NCBI GenBank assembly: GCA_949825045.1
Contig: OX463824.1
Span: 29,296,001 to 29,360,000, forward strand
DNA: 64,000 nt
Source: Argyresthia goedartella
Lineage: Eukaryota; Arthropoda; Insecta; Lepidoptera; Argyresthiidae
Direction: 5' to 3'
The number at the start of each line of letters is the position of its first letter. Position 1 is the stretch's first letter. The notes beneath the pieces are model-generated. The model did no database searches. It saw only the letters and a list, made by a program, of their open reading frames with translations, and was not told the origin of the DNA. Position numbers and translations under genes: made by a program. Positions 9,399 through 21,500 of this stretch are shown in pieces.

Positions 9399-9532
9399 CT
9401 GTTTGGGCTCAGCCTCCTCCGGATTGAGGGTCGCCGTGCCGACCGCGTAATAATAGTTGGGGTCGTCGGCCAGCCGGCACGACACGATCGACATCACGAA
9501 CTCGGGCGTGTGGAACTGATGCGCGTGAAGCA
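9399..9532 (-). CDS. DDB1: DDB1 exon 17 (residues 791-835), last exon in window
   Basis: Reads [20 protein letters not shown] then [20 protein letters not shown] and AEPKQ, matching VLHAHQF...[15 protein letters not shown]. Acceptor CATTCCCTCAG, donor GTCGGT. The next block (GRIVVFQY...) is not found between 1 and 9398. A broken partial copy lies upstream in the gene at 9671-9757. Confidence 0.95.
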
Positions 9533-12500
9533 CTGAGGGAATGAAATAAGTGTAAGAATGGAAGAGAGAATTAAGGGAAGAGGTGATGGAAATAATGGAA
9601 GAGGTGGTATAATACAATGGAAGAGGAATTGGAAAAGAATGGAAGAGGAAAGACAGAGGAAGAGGTAATTTAGTTCGGGTCGTCGACCAGCCAGCACGAC
9701 ATGACGAAGTCGGACTTGTGGAACTGAAACGCGTGCTACGTGAACACTGCGGGAATGGAAGAGTTCATTCATGGGTTGAATGTAAGATGTGATTGATTCA
9801 CTTATTTTTTTAGGTTATTCTCTAGTCTTGGTGATGGAATAGAATGGAAGATGTATTATATAAAATTAATAGAGAAAAAAAAGAAGGGAAGAGGATATAG
9901 AACGGAATTGATGATACAACAGATGGTAATGGAAGTGGTAATAGTATATAATGGACTAGAGAAAGTCATGAAAGAGGTATTATAATGCAATTCAAAATGC
10001 AACACAAAGCGATAGAGAATGAATTAATAACATCGGGAGTTTTTTTTTATTATTTTTTTACCAAGCCAGGGAAAACGACAAAGCCTCTCCGTTTCAGCTC
10101 GGGCAAAAATGGCTTTCGTACGTCCGTCTGTCCAGATTTCCGGCTGTTCTCCTCTACAGATCGCATTTCTCAACCGATTCTCGAGAAATTTTGTGAGCGG
10201 TTATCGATAATAATGGCGGTTATATGGGGTTAAAAATGTAAAAAACCTCTGACGAAACGGATTTATAAAAATGAGGTGTCGTTGAATTCGTGAAGACGTT
10301 CAGAGTGACAGAGGCTATATTTTTGGGGAAAATTCGATGGGTTGGATTTAAGATCACAAAATCTAGTTATTGCGGCTACTTTCATAATCCATGTAGGTAA
10401 ATAGATGCATTCATAAGTTTTTATGTTCTAAGTTCAGCTTTTCAGCAATAGATTCGTGAGGCCTACAGCTCACAGAGCTACTAGTCATATAGTTTTATTT
10501 CAACTGTTAGGATGTTGTTTTCTTTGAAGAAATCTCTCAGAAATTTTCTATTACATAGCTTATAAATAAATCGGATCGCTCTCTTCTTCAAAATGAAGAT
10601 GGTCTCAATGTCAGCGCGCGTCCCCATAGTAGTATGCCGTAGGACATAATGCTATGGAAATAACTAAAATATACAAGCCTAGCAGTTGCAACGTCAGTCA
10701 ATTCCCTGATTCTTTTATCCGCATATGCTGCGGAGCTGAGTCTATGTGCTAATTTTAAAATATGGGGACCACACTGTAGTTTGGAATCAATAGTGATGGA
10801 AGCAATAGGATACAATACAGTTTCATCTACTAGTTTTAGTTTGTCTTTCCCCAATACAATGTTACTCAAAGTATGCGTATCTATTATTAACCGTGTGCTC
10901 TCCACTTCGCTATGGCGTAGAGCGGGCGTGTGCGCGGGAGGCGGACGCTCAGGCGGTGGCACAGCTGCGTCCCCGTTAGCCAGTAAATCAATATTCCATA
11001 TTGCGTGACAGAGAATTAACCCACAGCAGCATCTATAGAGATATGAAAATTCCTTAAATAGCGGTACAAAAGACAAAGTCACCTTCAAAAGTATGCGCGT
11101 CGAGTATCAACAGCGTGTGCACCTCGACGTCGCTCTGGTGCAGCGCGGGCGTGTGCGCGTGCGTGCGCGCGTCGGCACGGGAGGCGGACGCGCACGCCGT
11201 GGAGGCCGAGGCACGTGGCGGCTGCGCGAGCCCGCCCGCCACCACGCGGTCCACGCGCATCGTCACTACGCCGAATGTCTGATCCGTGATCAATCCAACG
11301 AGATATTACACAGTTTCTGTATCTGTCGACTTTCTATGTTTACAGTACGTGAAGACCGGCACAGAGGACGGTAACTTATGATAAATGGTAGCGGGAGAGA
11401 GTGAGAAGCTGCGTTGTCGATATTAGATAGCTTTATCACTATAGTGGATGGTAAGTACTCTAACAAGAGGTCTCTCCCAACACCCCGTCGCTGTACAGGA
11501 AGTGTATCGATGAACAGAGGTAGTTTGTAATTTATAGCACAAATATTTATAACATAAGCTCAGTGTATTTCAAGGAGATAGGGAATGAGAAAAAAGTCTT
11601 TACGTAAGGAATGATCCAGAGAAAAATGAACTCTAGTAGCACGATGCTACATTAGTTTACAAGACCAAAATTTTAACTAATTCAGATTTAGATTTACCAT
11701 TTACGATCTTACCTGTGAGGACTCCTGGTAAACGATCCGCCTCGGAGTCTCGTACAAAGGAACCGTTCTGATGTGCAGTTTCTGGATCTCGTCTATCGTG
11801 CCGATGGTAACTGTGCTGTCGGTTGCGATGGCTAAGCTGTAGGGCATACAACGTATCATGATAAAACATGACTAAGGGTTCCTTACCGAAGTTGACCAAA
11901 TACACCAAAAAATGACAAACTCTGTCATTTCCAGAGCGAGATACAGCGACAGCATGACTTTGTGTGTTCGTCAATTTTTGAGCTGTCCGTTGGGCATACG
12001 AGTCTTCTTCTTTATATCGTGCCTCTCCATTATTGGAGGTTTGCGGTCAGCACTCCCTTCTCCCTACTGTTCTTCGCCAAATGTACGAGCTGTTCTACGC
12101 CACTCCCGTCCATTCGCTGATGTGACGGAGCCACGGAGCCACGACTTCCTCGTTCTCACAGCGCGTCTTTTACCTTTTACCTTGCCATTACTTAGGAGGA
12201 ATCCTTCTCCTAAGTAATGGCAAGGTAAAAGGTAAAAGACACTTATAAACGAGAAGTTTATAAACTTAACTTTGTTTTAACTGAACTGGGTCTTAGGCAC
12301 ACAAATGCGGCTCACCTGTCCGGATACGCCTGCGTGTTGAGGCTGCACATGTGAGTGACCTCCTTCAAGTCGACGTTTGAGAACACTAGCTTGTGATTGG
12401 ACGAGAAGATCACGGTGGGCCGGTCTGAGCACGCGAATATGTTCGTTGTTGATAGCGTCCTGGGGATAGGCAATGTTACGGTGTAATGGTGTATTTCTTA

Positions 12501-15500
12501 AAAGATCTGTTATTGGATAGTGTTTCAGTAAAAGCCAATAAATAGCGTTACCCCTTTTCTACTAGAGCCTTTGTTGCGAAATCCCAGTCCCACTTTGGTT
12601 GCCCAGCCTTCTGAACTACGTCTATTGAGTCAAAGTCAAAAGTCAAATTTATTTAAAGCAGTAGATATTTACATATACTAATTATATACTCCTTCTCTCC
12701 ATAAAACCACTGTGGGAGAAGAAGGGCGTAGAAATTACCACAGATTGATTTTCAGATCTCTTTTCAAAATTGCTTAAATGAATGAAAATATTACAATATT
12801 AATTATTATAATTAATAAGCATGAATAAATAATTACAAAATTATTAACAGCAAGGTCTGTGTTGAGCTAGATTAACCGCATATAGTCCCGTCATTTAAGT
12901 AATCTTGAACATTGTAATATCCTTTTTCGACAAAGTCGCTTCAACATGTTTTTTAAATTGATCAAATGACAATTTCAAAATCTCCAGAGGTACTACAAAA
13001 ACTATTGTATGACAGAAAAATAACGAACAGTGAATTAATTTTTCACCTTACGCCAATGTGACGGTAGCGAAACGGCCAAGCCACATATTTCGAGTAAAGT
13101 GTAAAGTTTGTAAAGTTGCTTGTAGAGTTAGGGCGTGTAGAGTTAGAAGCTTGGCTCTACATGAGATCTGATAACTTTTTGACAGTGCGAGCCATATGGT
13201 CTCGTCTTGGCAACATTTCATATAAAAATGTTTTTGGTGGGATTATATTTTCTAAAATAAATTGAAAATATTAAACTGCACATCAAAAATACTGATATTT
13301 GATATTTGCACAGCAAATATCAGGGCAAAATGCTGCAGTAGCTTAGGTGAAGGGGTAAAGGGGGTGAGCGAAGCGAAGCCCCTTTATCCTTCGTGTTAGG
13401 TTGAACATGCAATAACAACAAAAAAAACTTAAAACATACTTGTTTTTGCAGTGCAAATCAGTATTTTTTATGTGCGATTAAATACTAGCTAAAATAAGTT
13501 GACTAGCTACAGTTAGTATTTCAATTTCTTTAAAAAGCTCTCTTTAGGAGTCTGAGCATTTTATATCATAAATTGCTCGAATAGCTCTTTTCTGTAAAAT
13601 AAAAATAGTTTGAATATCCGCTGCTTTCCCCCACAAGATACAATAGGACATGACACTAAGAAAGTAACTAAAATATACTACCCTAGATGTATCATGATCA
13701 ACAGTATATTTATGAAAACCTAATGTACGTCCACAAAAATATTGATAAATTTCCTAAGAATAGCGACAGGCACAATGTCAACACTAGAAATAGGAATAAA
13801 CTAGCTATACCTACTACTATGCTCCATAAGGTTAATGTATCTTTTAAAGGGCAATGTATTCGCTTTTACAACAAAATACCGACTGAGTTACAAGAATTGT
13901 CTGTAAATAAATTTAAAAATTTTGTTAAAAATTACATGTAAAAAAGCTTACTACAAAATATCAGATTAAGTAGAAGACAAGAAAGATTGGGAAGGTGTTT
14001 GCTCCAATTCTGTAAAAAATAACGTATAAAGCTGGAGGTTTCTAGTCGCCTCGTTGCCTCCAGCATCTAAAACATTGAGGTGACGGAATTCAAATTGAGT
14101 TCTAGATTTCCCTGTACCTTATACATGTGTTAGTTTAAGATTTGACATTCTCCAAATGTTACCTATGTGTTTCTTATGGAAATAAACTCTTTTTGAATTT
14201 TTGAATTTTGAACACAATCAAATGCCTTCGACAGATCGCAAAAAACTCCGATAGCATACTGTGCGGTCTCCCAAGCAGAATAAATATGAATATAAGGGTA
14301 ACCTGCATCCGTAGTTGTTTTACCCCTAGTCGAGTCGAGTAGGGTCTTGGGGCGCAATTAAGTATTTGAGAATGCTGCGCTTCACATGTCTCTGTCTCTC
14401 TCATCAATATACAGGCAAGTGATGCCCTTGAGGCAGAAGATCACTCACTATTGAGTCACCAACCCGTCTGTCTAGTCACCTGAAGACGCGCAGCGTGGTG
14501 GGCTGGGTGCCGAGCGTGACGCGGCGCTTGTTGCTCAGCGCACCGCCACCGCCCGCCACCGTGAAATAGAACATGGAGCCGTCGCCGAGCGCGCACAGCA
14601 GGTACGTGATGCCCTCGAGGCAGCATATTACAAGCGAGCGGGGGATAATCTCTGCAGAACAAATTAGCGTTTGGTTGCTAGTGTGTGCGTCCTAAAGGCG
14701 GCTGTCGGAGCAGTCTTTGGACTGGTCCTTCGTCAGCAGAGTGGATTTTTTGCAGTCGGCCCTCGTTCGACCATAGAGGACAGTCGCCCGTGGAGTGGGC
14801 CATGTCCTGCATGGCTCCGCAGGAGCACAAAGTGTTTATTAGTTCGGCGCAGCGGCTCTGGCCAGTCAGGAGCCGGTTCATCTTAGTCCAGCAGTTGCGG
14901 GAAAGGAGAACTTGAGCAGGAAAAGTAACACAAAGAGCATTAATCCCTAAAGCCCTGGTGACGCCAGAAGGTGACATTTTCCCGACAAATGGTTTGAATT
15001 TTATTAAAATGGCATGAGGTTCAAAATCGCTATGCCTCATAACCAGGTCCAGGGCTCGGAAGGTTAAGGTATAATAATGAGGGAAAGGTATAGGAAGAAG
15101 AGCTAGAGGAAGAGGAAGAGAAAGAAAAAGAGCAACAGCAAGAGGAAGATGAAGAGGAATAGGACGGGCTAGAGGAAGAGGAAGAGTAAGTGTAAGTAGA
15201 AGCTCACCTCCTTGTAGCTGCTCGGTGTGCAGTGTCTCGAGCGCCGGCAGCCGCAGCACGCGCACCGATATGTCAGTCCACAGCCCCACGCCGAGGATGT
15301 CCGAGCCGGGCGGCCCGATGTCCAGGCAGGCCACCTCTTCCACCATGCACATCGACCTGGGGAGATGCTCACGGTTAATGTACAGCGGTGAAGGGTTGAC
15401 ATTGGATCGCGAAGATAATAGAATAATCGAATAATCGCGAGGTCAGCCATCAGGAAGCGGGAGGGGCGCGCCTTGATATACAGGCCGGTCGCGATATATG

Positions 15501-18500
15501 TGCGCCTAGGTTAGTGACGTCACTGTGGCGCAGGTCATTGCATTCCAATGGCGCTCTAAGGTTACTGCATTCTAGCGGAGCTCTAAGCTAGGGCCAGCGT
15601 TCCAATGGTATCCCTAGCGTGGAGCCAGAAGCACTGTACTCACGATTTAAGCTCGAGCGCGGCCTGCGATATCTCGAGCAGGTACAGCATCGGGCCCGCA
15701 GCACACACGCAGCGAGTCTCCGTGCACGACACTACAGAGATGGCGCGCGCGCCACACGCCCACTCGGCGACGCACGACCACTGGTTGCTGGCGTCGCGAG
15801 CAATGAGGCGGACGCCAACGTCCGTCACCTGTTGGATGGCACAGAATTTTGAAATGCAATCCAATCGATAGAGTATCAATAACAAAAGGAATTGAATCAC
15901 TAGGACCCCCAAGGGAAAATCGGAAGAGCATCCATTACAAAAGAAATTGAAGCACTCAGAACCAAGGGAGATCTATTTTGAAGTCAAGGAGCGGTTATAC
16001 ACTAAATATGAAATAATATAATCAATATACCTGTATGAGCTGTCCATGGCACACGTTTCCGGCGTAAAAGGTCTGACGATCGGAGACGAAGCCCTTGATC
16101 TCCGTTTCTTCCACTTCTTCCCCGTTTAGAGCCAGGACCCTGGAATACAGAAATAGAGTTGGAGTTTTACTGTACGCGCAGGTCTTCCCCCGCTCAACCA
16201 TCACCTTTCCTGCCCACCATGTTTGTCTGGAAGTAAGCTCTTGTTGGAAATAAGCTCGCCTTTGTACATGTTTTTTCTATGATAAGTTATGTCTGTTTTG
16301 TGTAGTACAATTAAGAAATCACGATAAAATTACGGGATGTAGCCGAGTTAGAAAGGAAGATGTCCCCCCTACAGAGGAAGGGGAATACCTATAAGAAGAG
16401 TAGGACAACGACGATGACGAGGAATTTAAAGAAGGAGATGAAAAACAATAGGAAGATACAGAGGAATAAGAAGACAATGGAGAAAGATGAAAACGAGAGG
16501 TGCTGTTAACTCTTAGTATATTCACCTGGTGTGGTGCACAAACGCCAGCAGTAGCGTGTCATGTCTGGTCGGTTCGGCTTCTAGCGTGAGCGGCCACATA
16601 CCCTTGATGCCGGGCAGGTCGATGCAAGCTTGCTCTCCGATTCCGATTCCGTTCCGGATGATCCGAAGCGAGCCAGTTTTGAACGCGCCTGCGAAACCGT
16701 AAGGAGTTATATGGACGTATTTCACAACTTTTGAATGCGAGATTTGTATCTGAAAATTTGTGAATGTGTTCGACAATAGAGGAAGGAAAGTGACAGTGAA
16801 TACGTGCAAGAAGTGAACGTAAAAAAACGGTCAAGTGCGATGAATACGAGAGTTCCGTACGAATCGTATTTTTGTTTATGACTACAAAACGAGTTTCGGA
16901 TCTGTAAATATTAAATATGTTTAATATTGGACCACTGTGGAAGAAGGAGTGCGAAGAAACTCCCACTTTTAGATATCTTTTAAAAATAGTGTGTGTGTTC
17001 GGCTAACGTTCCGAGTGTGCTGGAGGTGCCAGGATTGTGCCATTCGGATAGGAAGCGCCGTAACGGCCTGACCTTGGTTCCTTGGGAGAGGGCGTTCTCT
17101 TTTGTGGGACGTGACTTAAGTCTGTATTTTTGCAGCCTCCCATGTTGCATCGACTGCGGCCTCCGCTGGTACCGCGGCCAAATCTGCTGCTAGACTAAAG
17201 TGTCTTATACAAGGTGACATTTAATGAGCTGACCATATTTTGGGGCATGATAGTACCGATAATTATGAACAACTTTCCCAAAGAAACATATGGTCGCAAA
17301 TGAAAAATATTTTTCGTCGCTCAATAAATTGACCTATTACAAGTTACTATGGAAGCCAAAACATTTTTTGGTTACGACCAAATGTGTCTTGGGGAAAGTT
17401 GTTAATAATAATGGGTACTATCATTTCTCAAAATAAGGTCAGCTAATTAAATGTCAACCTGTATGCCGCTCCCGTGACGAGGTATTTTTGTACCGCTGGC
17501 GGTTGAGACGACTAGGGTATGGGGGAGCAGGGTAATTTGTTTATTAGGGAGTTGGGACGCCACTTGAGGGACAAAGGTTTCGACTACCGCTCTGGGGCAT
17601 TTCTTATGCAGAGGATTTCACTGGCTCTGCAGCGTGGTAATGCTGCCAGCGTTATTGGAACCTTTACGGCACGGTAATGTCCCGGGGCGGTTTGTTCGGT
17701 TAATTTTAAGTTTTGACATTTATAATTTTTTATTGATGTTTAAATGTATGTTTGTGTAGTATTACAAATATTATATATTAATTATTATAAATAATATGCA
17801 GGAATAAATAATTAAAAACTTTTAAGGTACGGGGCCCTAAAAAAAGGAAGAGAAAGAAGAAAAGGAAGAGAAAGAAGAAAAGGAAGAGAAAGAAGAAAAG
17901 GAAGAGGAATTAATCTAACTCACCTGGACATGAACCGCTTGTTATGCCCCTGCCTTTGCAAGTCCACAACGCACATATCCACATTAGACGCTAGACTGGT
18001 TAATCTCTTCATCAATCTAACCCATAGCAGCCCGCTTTGATTATAGAAGAGGAAGAGGAAGTAGTCATATCCCAACGCACCATAACAAGTAATCAGCTTG
18101 TTCTGCCCTTGCCGCTGCAAGTCCACAGCAGGCGCTAGACTGGTGAAACTCTCCATCAATTGCACGTGTAGTCCGGCCTCGAAGAGCGAAACGAAGAAAA
18201 TGAAGAATTGGAAGGGGAAGGGTTAGAGAAGAGGAAGTGGAAGAGGAGAGGAGATTCGCCACTCACCAGAACAAGTAATCAGCTGGTTCTGCCCTTGCCT
18301 TTGCAAGTCCACGACGCACATATCCACAATAGGCGCTAAACTGGTGAAGCTCTCCATGAGTTGCACGTATAGTCCAGCCTCATCCTTGCCGGTGGTGAGA
18401 CGGATGAGCGAGGAGTCCCCGAGCCGGGATCCGATGAAGACCACGCCGTTGTCGAGGTACGTCATGCATTCGGGGATGGGGATCTCGCCTAGAAAATTAA

Positions 18501-21500
18501 ATTAGAAGTTATGCCATAGACTAAGCGCCGGATTGTGAATTGGGAAATTCACTTAGTTAATGCTTGAGTATCGTTCTGTCACGTTCGTTTTTGTGACATC
18601 TGCAGAGACAGAACGATACTTACGGCCTTACTAATAAAACAAGTTATTCACGGTTTAACTTACACAGTGTTTTTTCCTTTTCATCCGTGGAGTAAATGTC
18701 AAATGTCAAAGCAAGACAAAACACTGTATAATATAAACCGGGAATAACTTCTTTTATTAGTAAGGCCGTTAGTGTTTGATTACATCTGGATGTTATATTA
18801 TATCTGGATCATTTATTACACATTTTATTTTCTGATGAACTTCATCGTAAAACAAAATAGGAGTTAGACTATTACGAAAAGTTTTTATTTGTAAAAAAAA
18901 AGTTCAGAAACATTAAGAAATTGAGTTCCGCTAAAAATTCATGACCATTCTTTCTACAACGTTGCGCCCCAAGGTATTCCGACCACTGGTAATGAAGTAA
19001 CAACTATAAATTGAGAACTCCTTCATGCCTTTTACCCACTGACAGTTACGTTGGAAGTAATCCTCCGAATGTATTTTTTTTCTTTTCTTCGAACTGTAAT
19101 TTTACACAACACATAGTAAAGAATTAAAAAAGTAGAAAAGGCCACACAAATTACGCAATTACAACACAGTAAAAATCTCATGATAAATATAGTTTAAAAA
19201 AACTAAAAAACTCGCTTTTAAAGCACTTCGAACTAAAAAGTTAAAAATATTTTTTAATATAACCTTAAAACAATAATGAATAAAAAATACTATTATTATT
19301 GTGAAAAAAAAAGCGTCGCGCGCTTTGTTCCTCTTTCGCACATCGAGCGCCCGACGCTTTTTGTTTCACAATAATAATAGTATTTTTTATTCATTATTGT
19401 TTTAAGGTTATATTAAAAAATATTTTTAACTTTTTAGTTCGAAGTGCTTTAAAAGCGTGTTTTTTAGTTTTTTTTAAACTATATTTATTTTTCATTTTTT
19501 AGTTCGAGTGCGCGAGCTGGAAAGTAAGTGTGTGAGAAATTAATTAATCCTGGCGATCCTAATCAGGATAATGAGATAAACTTATGAAATTATTACATTG
19601 TCGCTTATTCTTAAGTGAACAAAGTTTGAATTAAATCTGTCCGTTTAAAGTGGGTCAAAATCTAGTCCAAAGGAGTCGGTTACATACAAACAAACAAACA
19701 TACAAACAAACAAACAAACAAACAAACAAACAAACAAACAAACATACAGGTGAAGCCAGTGAACGATTATACCATAGAAACATACCTTACGCTGTATTTT
19801 GACGCAACGAGAAGTCAACCCAAATGGGCGGGGCGTAAATGCTCAACCCAGGGAGGTTTCAGTCCGGTCCTTGACGCATGCGAGTCAATAGTCAATAGTC
19901 AAATAGTCAAAGTACTTTATTACTGTAGATATTTACATATACTTAGCAAACGTCATTTTTTGCCTCTTCTCTACATTGGACCACTGTGGGAGAAGAAGGG
20001 CGTAGAAACTCCCACAGATTTATTTTTAGATATCTTTTAAAAATAGGTTGTGCTTAACTAATACAAATATGAAAATTTTTATTGTTATGATTAATAAGCA
20101 GGAATAAATAATTACAAAATTATTAACAGCAAGGTCTGTGTTGAGCCAGATTAACCCCATACAGTCCTGTCATTTAAGTAATCTTGAACATTGTAATATC
20201 CCTTTTTCGACAAAGTCGCTTAAACATGCTTTTTAAATTGCTCAAATGGCAATTTCAAAATCTCCAGAGGTATCTTATTGTAGTAGAGAATGCACTGACC
20301 CTTGAAAGAATTGCTAACCTTCGCGAGTCTAAAACGGGGCGCACATAGTCTGTGATTATTTCTTAGGTTAACGTTACAGCTGTCGCTAAGTTTGGAAAAT
20401 GTTGTAAGGTTCTTGCGTACATACATTATATTTTAGAAAATAAATTGACTAGCTACTGTTAGTATGTCAATTTCTTTAAAAAGCTCTCTTAAGGAGTCTG
20501 TTCGTTTTAAATTATAAATTGCTCGAATAGCTCTTTTCTGTAAAATAAAAATAGTTTGAATTTCCGCTGCTTTCCCCCACAACAAGATACCATAGGACAT
20601 CACACTATGAAAGTAACTAAAATATACTAGCCTAGATGTAGCCACATCCGTGCTTTGTCTGATGTTCCTAACAGCGTAAGCCGCAGAACTTAATTTACCA
20701 GCCAATTTATCTATGTGGGGTCCCCACTGCAATTTGCTATCAAAGGTTATTCCAAGAAACTTCGTATCATTTACCAGTTCTAACGTGCTGTTGTCTAACA
20801 CCAAACTGGTCTCAACTTGCCTGACATTTGGAAGTGAGAATTTGATACACTTGGTTTTACCAGCGTTTAACAATAAATTATTAACTGTGAACCAATTCAA
20901 GGTTAAAGACAATACACCATTAACATCATCAAAATCTCCTTTTTGTCTTTCAATTTTGAAGACCATTGAAGTATCATCAGCAAACAACACTATGTCAGTT
21001 AATTTCTCCACCATGAAAGGCACCATGAATCATTAATATATACCAGGAATAAGAAAGGGCCTAATATGGAACCTTGTGGAACGCCAATTTTAACACCCGA
21101 TCCATCAGATTTTACGCCGTTAACTTCTGCCTTTTGAATTCTATTGCTTAGGTATGATCTTAGTAGATCCAACGCTTTATTTCTAACTCCGTAATGATTT
21201 AATTTAATTAATAGCGTATTATGATCAACACAATCAAACGCCTTCGACAGGTCGCAAAAAAAATCCGATAGCACCCTGTGCGGCCTCCCATGCAGAATAA
21301 ATATGAGATACAAGGGTAATACCTGCATCCGTAGTCGATTTATCCCTAGTGAAACCATATTGTTTAGCGTGGAGTTGTTTTGTACGGTTGAAGTGTGAGA
21401 GCATTTGATTGAGTATAATCTTTTCAAATATTTTACTTAGTGTTGGAAGAACAGATATTGGTCTGAAATTTGAAGGATCGCCCTTATCTCCCGATTTGAA

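Larger units (their letters stand above)
16991..17700 (+). mobile_element. CR1-like element remnant, interrupted by a MITE
   Basis: 17040-17190 reads [20 protein letters not shown] and 17519-17677 reads [20 protein letters not shown] ... [14 protein letters not shown]. This pair of motifs is, from memory, a recurrent 3'-terminal coding tail next to reverse transcriptases in many animal genomes. The two parts are separated by the MITE at 17212-17460. Confidence 0.5.

Noticed and set aside
9671..9757. Exon-17 copy as an alternative exon
   Set aside because: TAG after three codons in the DDB1 phase and no donor.
14678..15352. 224-codon minus-strand ORF as one gene
   Set aside because: A chance fusion of DDB1 exon 12, a purine-tract intron and an RTE-like remnant.
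17919..18184. Exon-8 copies as mutually exclusive DDB1 exons
   Set aside because: They contain only the 3' half, lack acceptors and have deletions or altered residues; better seen as relics.
19684..19746. CAAA array as a CRISPR-like or regulatory repeat
   Set aside because: Plain tetranucleotide microsatellite; no spacers; eukaryotic DNA.
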